Below are positions 56,548-64,000 of a DNA stretch of 64,000 bases, piece by piece. A program made the translations under genes and the position numbers. Below the pieces are notes generated by a model that searched no databases, had not been told where the DNA came from, and saw only the letters and a list, made by a program, of their open reading frames with translations. How positions within the stretch are numbered: the stretch's first letter is position 1; each line of letters begins with the position of its first letter. This stretch comes from Micropterix aruncella (lineage: Eukaryota > Arthropoda > Insecta > Lepidoptera > Micropterigidae), in NCBI GenBank assembly GCA_944548615.1, contig OX155980.1, positions 55,611,903-55,675,902 of the forward strand, given 5' to 3'.

Positions 56548-57799
56548 TGGAGGATTTACGTAAACTCCTCGATTAGTTAGATATTAAAAATAAAGTTAAA
56601 AATAGGTTAACCTGTCGGAAGCCAGTCGTGCTATAAATAAATTTTACAGATTTTAAATAAATACCAGATAATTCGTCCAATAAAGAAACTTCAAACGGCG
56701 TGGAGGCCACCCCGAGATTAAAATATGGTTAATATATTACATACTCGAATGGGGCAAGGCCGGGGTTCTGAGAAAGGGATGAGGGTTCAGAAATTACGAC
56801 GGCCGAGGGTCTAACAGTGGCATAATAACAATAGACCAAGGAAGCCATACATCAGCTGGTAAACTGTCTCGTCCGCCTGGAAAAAGGAAAAAAAAAAAAA
56901 GGTCCGTCTAGAAACAAGGGCCGTAAATTATTGGCGGCAGCGGAGGGGTAGGTGCTCTGGGGTGGTCTTTAAAAGGGCCATAATCAAAAACCAAAATATG
57001 CGATTGAAGCGCTATAAAGGTATTGTGTCTCCCACTCGAGTACTTGAGAAAGCGACCGACCCTTCATATAACATATTTTATAAATAAAATTAACGCTAGA
57101 ATAAGTCTATGTTAAAACTTGCCTGTACAATTTAAATTAAAACGTTTCTCGCTCGTTATATGTAGCTGATATTATCTTTATAGTTATTTTAGACAGTTGA
57201 TAGAACCTAGCATATTATGTTTGAATTTGAAATATTAAGATTTTCTGAAAACACATTTAAGCCTAAGTTTCACACGCCCTCATGTCTTCGAAGGGGCGTG
57301 GTATGTATTTTTTTGTTGCTAGCCGGTGCCGAGTATAGCCAATCCCGGACCAGGGGGCATAGACGAGTTGGTCAGCTGTATTTTGACGCTGAACTCGTCA
57401 GTCAGTCAGTAAGATTTTGAGAGCGCCGCAAATAGGTGGCCGATCGGAAAACTGTCTTAGCTCGTATAAAATAGACATTCATATTAACTCTGGGCAATAA
57501 TGTTGGAAATGTGTTCAGTCGTGTATCGAGATTGATGTGTACGTGTACCTTGAATCAAATAAAGACATTAAAATTCAGTGCAAGGTTTCGTCATTCACCT
57601 GCTCTCCTAATCTCCATCATCGTCATCTACAAGGGAAAATCGCAGTTTCGACTCAGGATATCGAAGAAGAACAAAGGCGTGAGTAATTGTACAGTCCACT
57701 AATTATTAATCAAAGGAGTCTCACGCCCTCTCCGCAACGAGCGGAGATGAAATAATGGTCGTTCCGGTCAGTCAGCGAGAGGTCTGATCGGATCTACCA
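56548..57799 (+). repeat. 3' LTR of the BEL/Pao element
   Basis: Copy of 49565-50816, same length and no difference at the points compared. Ends in CTACCA followed by the TATAA target duplication. Confidence 0.95.
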
Positions 57800-57804
57800 T
57801 ATAA

Positions 57805-58460
57805 TAAGTTAAAGGATATACTTTTTATAAACTTCAACAAACGTCTGCATATGCAACAGTAACAATAAAACGTGCTCAAAATTGTAGGAATTAAAATTAT
57901 CATCAAAAAATCATAGAATATAGTGAACTTTAATCATTACTAATTTTGAATTTTAGGTCAGTGCTGTAGAAGACCTGACAAAGACGAGTTATTCCTTTTT
58001 TTGAAGATAATGCCAACATGAATGATGCGGACATTTTCAATAAATTAACAGTAGATCTTTGGACAACGTGGTGGCCTCGTCAAAGTATCATACCTCGGAA
58101 GGTGGACGGTGGCTAGTGAACATTTGTGGAAGCTCAAATATTTCAAATGAAATGATTTAAAAACATATATTGGTTTTTATAACATTAATTGGGTATGGTG
58201 AAAAGCCTGTGTGTGCATTGCCTTACGTGCGAATAAATTAAAAAAAGACGAGCTGGACTAGTTCCCGTGGCGCTGTCGTGTATCAGGGTATCAGGCGCCT
58301 TCGCGTTCGTCATTGCTTTTCTAAAGGTTGTGGTTTCAAATCAAATAATATTTTATTTCACAAAAAAACGTTTTTTTCTTTTGTGTTATTACTCTTAAAT
58401 TAAGTATATTTATAATAATAAATTGCAATGAAAATTCAAGATTTTGTACATATTTTATTG
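57805..58460. other. Flank with a possible tRNA-like SINE segment
   Basis: At about 58249-58350 a GTGGCGCTGTCG segment and a GGTTTCAAATC segment (~65 bases apart) loosely resemble Pol III A and B boxes. TTTTAG|GTCAGT near 57956 looks splice-like but leads nowhere. No gene. Confidence 0.3.
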
Positions 58461-58796
58461 TAGTATTGCTACTACCACCTAGGTGGCAGATCATGTCTGA
58501 AATGTTTTAGATACTCCTCTCCAAATATATTATCCTAATACAAATACAAATACGTACATTTTCGCGTTTCTGCAACGCTCTGCGGAGCGTTGTTTGATTA
58601 GAAGACTATGAGCTAGCAGGAGTAATTTATTAAATGTGTAGGTAGTATTGCTACTACCACCTAGGTGGCAGATCATGTCTGAAATGTGTCAGATTACTCC
58701 TCTCCAAATATATTATCCTAATACAAATACATAGATTTTCGCGTTTCTGCGGAGCGTTGTTTGATTAGGAGACTATGCGCTTGCAGGAGTAATGTA

Positions 58797-58800
<4 letters not shown>
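58461..58800. repeat. Tandem duplication, ~182- and ~158-bp units
   Basis: TAGTATTGCTACTACCACCT begins at 58461 and again at 58643. Both units continue through TGGCAGATCATGTCTGAAAT to TGATTAG..GACTATG and GCAGGAGTAAT. The second lacks about 24 bases. Confidence 0.93.
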
Positions 58801-58986
<186 letters not shown>

Positions 58987-59479
58987 AAGGCGACGTACTA
59001 CTTAAAAAATAAACCGTATCTGAGTTTTTAAGCCCCGCCTACTTACCCCCTCCCCTCGCGACGGGGCAGGTGTTTATTATGTTGACTCATCTCGCAGCGA
59101 TATCCACTCGCTATCGATGTCTGGACTAAACACACTAGGTATACACTATTGCAATGGGATTTATATTTTGGGATTATGCAAGTGTCATGTACCTACGCTG
59201 GTGAAGAAGGCTACGCTTTATCATCATCTAAACTTGAACATTATATTACTTTCCCGGCTGCCACTGGTAGGGAAGGTGTTGTGATCGTGCGGAAAAAAAT
59301 GTTTAGATAACGATAGAGATGTCCATTTTGAGGTCCACCAAGATGATTAAGACCATTTTCAGAGAAATGTATGTCTGTTTGCCTGTATGTAATCTCTCAC
59401 GATAACTGCCGAGCCGTTGAACCGATTGAGTTGAAATTTGGAACATAGGGATAGTATCACCCTGGAATGCGCCCATTAG
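58987..59479. other. Intergenic repeat-like stretch
   Basis: GTTTGCCTGTATGTAATCTC then GAGCCGTTGAACCGATTGAG is a phrase I recall from many arthropod repeats, so this is probably the edge of a dispersed element. No gene. Confidence 0.35.
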
Positions 59480-59830
59480 ATTTTGGCTGTCAACTGTTAA
59501 ATCAAACTATCACTGTCAAAAATTGACAGAAGCCATATCTTACAGAATTTCATTTGCGATGTCATTTGAAATCCCCTGAAAAACTGTATTAAGAAGAGTC
59601 ACCTGTCACTAATTAATTTTCGACATTTTAAAATTATTTTAAATGGTGATAGATGACAATTGGAGAAATGCCGTTAACTGTTTTGGATACAGTTTTCCAA
59701 GGGCTTTTAAATGACATAAATCGCAATTCATGTTCCGTGAGATACAGCTTTAGTATTTTTTTGATAGTTGTAGTGACAGTTTTTGATAGTATTTTTTGGC
59801 AGAAAAAACATTTAGAATCGAATTAAAAAA
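59480..59830. repeat. Diverged foldback element
   Basis: Left GAAGCCATATCTTACAG ... GAAAAACTGTATT matches, in reverse complement, right ATACAGTTTTCC...GAGATACAGCTTTAG at roughly 75-80%. Outer words CTATCACTGTCAAAA and TTTTTGATAGT also pair. Confidence 0.7.
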
Positions 59831-60529
59831 CAACATTGTGTATCGAACTATTTATTCGCGGTATAATAGTTCTTTGAGGAGGACATAACGACACCCATCG
59901 CCTTGTACATTATAATTAAAAAATTATTTAATTAAAAAATAATATAATTTATTTTTAGATACTGTAAGCACATCATTGTAAACTTTAAAGAAATACACAT
60001 CATTAAAAATAAATAATTATTAATTAAAATATAAAATCATTAAGACAAAAAATCATGAAGACATTTCTGGTTGGCAAAGTAGTCTGTTATTTCTGAGTAG
60101 ATACATACATATTAAATGTAAAGAGACGAATAAATACATTTAAAATTGCGCAGTACATTTGAGACTTCCTTTTTGTAGCCTTGACAGTGTCGCTTTGTAG
60201 TGGTGCGCCGACTTTTGTAATTAAAATTCATCAAATGATAATACATTTTCAAAAGCCTGTTCATCATTATTAATTAGATCTGTACTCAGCACAGATTTGG
60301 AATATCGTGTACTTTTCGGTGGCTCTATATTGCTTGTGCTTTGCTTTCGAGTGTTATTGGCAAGTACATTCTCCGTGAGTTCTTTGCTCACTTTGTGATG
60401 GAATCACTGAAAACTAACTACCGCTTAAGCGTTGGACAAGGGAGAGGAACCGATTTCTTTCGTTTTATCGTGTCGTTTCTTTTATTTGCTTCTTTCAAAG
60501 TGTATTCAGGCTCCCTTAAATCCATATTC
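59831..60529. other. Spacer with possible C-terminal tail of the YqaJ gene
   Basis: AT-rich to about 60160, with no gene. At 60340-60530 the minus strand continues in a partly open reading beyond the YqaJ block (REPEYTLKEANK) but without a motif. Confidence 0.35.
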
Positions 60530-60718
60530 CTTCATACTCCTGGATCGATAATTTCAGGTAATACACAGTCCATATAAAAACAAACAAGTTTTTTCCATGA
60601 CATTTGTCCAAATCAAATCATTCGTCTGTATATATTCGGTTTTGAGGAGATCGTTTTTACCAGACCAAAATGTAAATAGGCACACTTCCTTTCCAGTTAT
60701 ATGTATCGTTCCAGTTAC
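60530..60718 (-). pseudogene. YqaJ recombinase-like domain, C-terminal piece
   Basis: Minus-strand reading TGTIHITGKEVCLFTFWSGK then TEYIQTNDLIWTNVMEKTC and, one frame over, YMDCVLPEIIDP, the end of the YqaJ exonuclease domain in transposon-type proteins (QGQLHITGR...FWxxMExKLxxFYxDCLLPEIIDPR). It continues the domain that stops at QVQGQVHI at 62647. The stretch between is an insertion. Frames change twice, so it is dead. Confidence 0.75.
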
Positions 60719-60719
60719 A

Positions 60720-61013
60720 GTTTCTTTCCAGCACACTTTCTTTAAAGTTATCCACAATACCACAGATAGTTCATACCTTGTTGAAAACTTACGTTTTTTC
60801 GTTCCTCAGCGATTAATTCGCAATTCACGCACGTTTGAGGTATCTCGTGCCAATACCAACTACGGGAAACATTCCATCGCTTATGGGCTGATATGCACGT
60901 ACGACTCTTGTTTCTCCACCATCGACATTTTCAACCTCAACCAACCGACGTTCGTTAAAGAATTATTCAAATCAATTGCACCTAACGAGCTTGTTAATAC
61001 CTATAGTAATTAG
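60720..61013 (+). pseudogene. Non-LTR retrotransposon C-terminal fragment (probable)
   Basis: Plus-strand frame ending FFVPQRLIRNSRTFEVSRAN, TNYGKHSIAYGLICTY, STIDIFNLNQPTFVKELFK resembles the NxPRxxTRxxxxFxxPxxRTNYxxNSP...DIF ending of jockey/RTE-X-like ORFs. It starts at the insertion junction in the YqaJ gene. The family call is tentative. Confidence 0.5.
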
Positions 61014-61189
61014 TTATATACTTTCTATACAACAAAATAAAATTCGAAATTTAAATTCTAAGTGTCAACATATTTTAAAATTTTCTCCCCTCTAAATAAT
61101 AATTAAATAATAAATTTTAGTGATTATAGTGCAATTCTATAGTCTGGATTAACTCGCGGTTAACACGGGACGCGTCCCGAAGGATCTGA

Positions 61190-61604
61190 TCGGTCTGAGC
61201 TGTTCACTTTAAATATTCGACCAGCGTGTCTATGGAAAAGTCGACCATCGAAAACAAGCGAGCTGTAGTTACTGGCTGAAGGCAGATCGACTTTGCTGAA
61301 GATACATCGGAGGACTTACTGAAGGTGGTGGTGGATTTGATTGACCAGCCACCTTTCGAAGACTATATGCAAAGACTCTCAGAAGGAGGTTACCGCAAGG
61401 TATAAGGACGATCAATTGTGCGCTGGCAGCTTAGAAGGATTACGAGACTCTTGTGGAGGCGATAGTGGTGGACCTCTGCAAGTGGCGATAGCTGACAACC
61501 AATGCCTTTTCAACATAATCACCGTTACCAGTATTGGAAAGAGCCCTTGCGGAAGTGCCAAGGGACCTGGCATATACACTGCCGTAAAGAGTCATGTGAA
61601 ATAA
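61190..61604 (+). pseudogene. Serine protease catalytic-domain remnant (intronless)
   Basis: Fragments in changing frames: IRPACL near 61219, AVVTG-stop-RQIDFAEDTS (the Trp codon of TGWG has become TGA) near 61265, LLKVVVDLIDQP, then AKTLRRRLPQG (shifted) and the last frame QLCAGSLEG, DSCGGDSGGPLQVAI with the catalytic Ser, and GPGIYTAVKSHVK-stop. This is the second half of a chymotrypsin-fold (clip-type) protease; the His and Asp parts are absent. At least two frameshifts and one nonsense change. No introns in 400 bases. Confidence 0.85.
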
Positions 61605-61936
61605 ATGGCGTTTTAGGAGTATGTCTACCGGCGAAAAATTGTCCAAAAACTGAGGGGGATTTGCCAAAAGGGAAACTATCACAATTTTGTATAATGTCGG
61701 AACAAGAGACTGTATGCTGTATTCAACACAGCCCCATGAGCAACAACACGAGATCATCAGAAAACCAGGATAAATCCAATAATGCATCTTCTATATCACC
61801 GCCTACTACAACAACTACCAATAAGTCACCGGTCATCTCTACAATAGCTCCAGAAAAAACTCAAACATCACCACAAGCCATAACTACCAATTTCATAAAT
61901 GACAGTGTGGAAAACGAACTAAATCCGAAAAAATAG
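61585..61936 (+). pseudogene. Clip-domain fragment with Thr/Ser-rich linker
   Basis: One open frame (overlapping the protease 3' end) reads SCEINGVLGVCLPAKNCPKT, then LPKGKLSQFCIMSEQETVCC, six Cys spaced as in a clip domain, followed by a low-complexity SSENQDKSNNASSI and TTTTTNKSPV linker ending in NPKK-stop. In normal clip proteases this unit precedes the catalytic domain; here it follows it. Confidence 0.8.
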
Positions 61937-62646
61937 CTCTGCAATATTGAGTAAAAATTTAACAATGACAGTCATTGCTGCGTTAGCGATTAATTGATTT
62001 ATTTTATTTTATCTGCATCCAAACTTTTCTCTGGTCGTAACGGTCTCCGTTCCATCGGGTTCAGAAGAGGGAGGAAGAGAGAGTGCACCCGTGGTCGCGC
62101 GCCCACCTGTGCACTATAATATAGCCTGCGCACTTGACTGCTTCCGAACAGTGGACTCTGAGAAGACTAAAGAAGTCACTAGAATCTACAATGCAGTCGC
62201 TGTGGCCGAACACGGCTAGAAGGATATATATACAACATATCAGTAGCTACCACAAATATTTATAAATATCTATAAATATTTATTATATATCTATAAATAC
62301 CTATAAACATAAATAAATATCTGTATTTATATATCCACTATACGACCTATCTATATCTTTATTTATATCTATATACATATACACATACCATCGTCTAACT
62401 CCTTCTTCCTAATCACTTCCAATTCCCTACCTCTCCCATCGGTTTTCTATATATTTTTTATATTTAATATGAACTTTGTTTATTTTATAATTAATTTTTA
62501 AGTGTAATATGCTGAAATCCAAATGCGTAATAAACGATTATAGGCGTAATGTTTTTCTTTTTTTTCTACATTTATGCACACGTATGTATATTGTATGCGC
62601 TGTATTTTTCCAGAAATAAAATAAAAAATAAATAAATAAAAAGAAA
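61937..62646 (+). other. Retroelement 3' region and A-rich tail
   Basis: ACGGTCTCCGTTCCATCGGG and GTGCACTATAATATAGCCTG, then GCTGTGGCCGAACACGGCTA at about 62198-62217, match a LINE 3' UTR sequence I recall in many insects. It ends in ATAAATATC-type repeats and an AAATAAATAAATAAAAAG tail near 62620-62645, exactly at the junction to YqaJ coding sequence. This suggests reverse-transcribed insertion on the plus strand. Confidence 0.6.
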
Positions 62647-63790
62647 TTATATATGGACCTGTCCTTGAACTTGAACGTACCAGTGATGTTTGATGCTGAT
62701 TTCAAGTTTTCCATCTTTCTGTTTCCAAAATGTCACTTTTCTTTTTCTTGTCGCTTCCGTTAACCAGATTCTATGCGCTGTAATGGGAAATTTGACTTCA
62801 AAAATATAATCATCAGATATTCCATCTGGAGAAGCTCCCAAAAATGGAAATTTAGGGTCAATGAATAATCCACATTGCTGAATTTCCACTTTTTCTAGAC
62901 ATATTTTTCATTCTAGTGCAGTTGTTTCATTTTCTTTTCCATGGCAAATTGATGCTACGTTGCTCAAATCCCATTTTCAGTCATGGATTTAACTAAATTG
63001 GCGCATTTTGTGTGTTGTTAACTATTGACAATTTTGCCAAAGTTAGACGCAGTTACCATTTTTCTTCGTAATTCCAACCACTCGCTGCTTTCACCTTGAA
63101 TAACCGTAAGTTTTTCAATTCGCAATCGATCATTTTTCTATTTTCCAATTCTTGAAATAACAGAGCTTTGCTTTTTTCGAATATTTCTGATGGAACATCG
63201 GGTTGGTTGCAATGTTCTCCATAATGCGAATTATTGTTTTTTTTTTTCAAAAAAACTTTCTGCTTTTATTTCTTTTATAAAGAATGGATTTACTTAAATG
63301 CCTCTGTCTTCTTTATTCCACTTTTGATATCCTGCCAGAGGGACTTTTGCCTATATATTTTTTATGTAATCTTGAGAGTGGCTGTTTTGTATTAAATGAT
63401 ATAACTGCCGCATTACATCGCGCTTGGTAAGACTGCTTTTGGATGTAATTTGTCCTCTTACCACCAATAAATTTTGCAATGATGCCGTTAAACCTTTCGA
63501 GAACATTACTATCTACATCATGAATTAGGCTTCTTGCATGTATTGCTACCTACGTTTTAAGTTATGTAACGTATTCTTTCCCAAATAATGTCACCCATCA
63601 AACAACTCATTGCATCCAGTGTTTCATTTTCCGACAAACAATTTTAAAAACTTCTACATTTATCATGGTTTCCAAATGCATCTATCGGGGCGTTCAAAAT
63701 GTCATTATACAGGCAATCAATTTTCTCATCAATTGAAAAGTTTTGACATTTATTATAAGCTACTGCTGATGTAATATTTCTTCGCATTTT
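62647..63790 (-). pseudogene. Mutator-like/YqaJ transposon protein, N-terminal and central part
   Basis: Read right to left: ITSAVAYNKCQNFSIDEKID then LYNDILNAPIDAFGNHDKCR (63790-63690); the transposase-like NVLERFNGIIAKFIGGKRTN, SYQARCNAAVISFNTKQPLS, KKYIGKSPSGRISKVE-stop (about 63540-63330); SHYGEHCNQPDVPSEIFEKS (63230-63150); RKMVTASNFGKI near 63060; then IQQCGLFIDPKFPFLGASPD and VQVQGQVHI (62889-62647), the YqaJ nuclease core. Stops and frame changes occur between blocks. Homologous uncharacterised proteins, part of Mutator-like elements, have this same order. Confidence 0.85.
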
Positions 63791-64000
63791 TAGTTTTTTT
63801 TTTTCACAGACATTACAAGTTGAATAAAAGCTTTTAAAAAGTAGGTACCTACGTTTTGTTTTTTAAATTACAATTCTGCCTATCTGACGGTTTTCTATAT
63901 TAGAACGGTCAGAATCGTAGCCTAATAGTATATTATATTTATACATGGTGTATAGCTCTGTCATATGGCTCTAACCGACTCTAACGCAAATGTATTGGCA
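63791..64000. other. Window end, upstream of the YqaJ gene fragment
   Basis: AT-rich; a T-run and a possible continuation of the YqaJ pseudogene. No feature. Confidence 0.4.

Larger units (their letters stand above)
49565..57799 (+). mobile_element. Complete BEL/Pao LTR retrotransposon
   Basis: 8235 bp from TGGAGG to CTACCA. Two LTRs of 1252 bp with a constant 6983-base offset, no indel between them, and no difference at the places I compared. It has a TATAA target duplication (49560-49564 and 57800-57804), a primer-binding site, one 1842-residue Gag-Pol ORF, and a polypurine tract. No envelope gene. Everything needed for mobility is present by eye, so it is a recent insertion that may be competent. 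Downstream of Abl, on the same strand. Confidence 0.96.

Noticed and set aside
57956..57990. Splice-acceptor-like TTTTAG followed by a short open reading
   Set aside because: No partner exon and no recognisable protein.
58249..58350. Pol III A/B-box-like words suggesting a tRNA-derived SINE
   Set aside because: Boxes are degenerate and no cloverleaf could be folded by eye; left as a weak note only.

Overview
The window is eukaryotic, almost certainly insect. It is AT-rich, has spliced exons with GT/AG borders, and its one conserved host gene is the Abelson tyrosine kinase. Its kinase, SH2 and actin-binding sequences match insect/vertebrate Abl, and many short features ([15 protein letters not shown], the 3' FPPPPLD motif) look arthropod. 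The order cannot be fixed from sequence alone; several dispersed repeats remind me of Lepidoptera and other higher insects, but that is recollection only.

Layout. 1-3655: a non-LTR retrotransposon with an intact endonuclease/reverse transcriptase ORF. 4458-5120: a dead fragment of an R2-like LINE. 7479-42576: nine exons of Abl on the + strand (second half of SH3, SH2, kinase, linker, large last exon with the F-actin-binding domain). The 5' exons, including the first half of SH3, are not recognisable here and probably lie to the left. The Abl introns (up to about 8 kb) are a dense mosaic of transposon debris: a jockey-like LINE tail with a 278-bp tandem duplication touching a splice acceptor, an R2/NeSL-type LINE with a restriction-like endonuclease, a 5S rRNA-like pseudogene, an inverted pair of ~590-bp repeats, three degraded mariner or pogo fragments, RTE-type LINE fragments, TTAA-ended elements and several long hairpins.

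42577-49564 is the Abl 3' flank, with a mariner scrap, a deleted hAT element with 8-bp target duplications, and two foldback elements. 49565-57799 is a complete BEL/Pao LTR retrotransposon (1252-bp LTRs at a fixed offset, 1842-residue Gag-Pol, primer-binding site matching tRNA-Tyr, polypurine tract, TATAA target duplication). 57805-60530 holds tandem repeats, an (AT)n-cored palindrome and a foldback. 60530-63790 holds a dead minus-strand transposon gene of the Mutator-like/YqaJ type, split by about 1.9 kb of inserted + strand sequence. The insert carries a LINE C-terminal fragment and an intronless, broken clip-domain serine protease whose catalytic end precedes its clip domain.

The genes do not form a pathway: Abl is the only functional host gene seen, and everything else is transposable-element biology layered on its introns and flanks. 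I found no new defence or other multi-gene system. The most unusual items are nested insertions: a TTAA-ended MITE both inside a mariner gene and inside the BEL LTR, a chimeric protease remnant inside a YqaJ transposon, and a splice-site-adjacent duplication in Abl.
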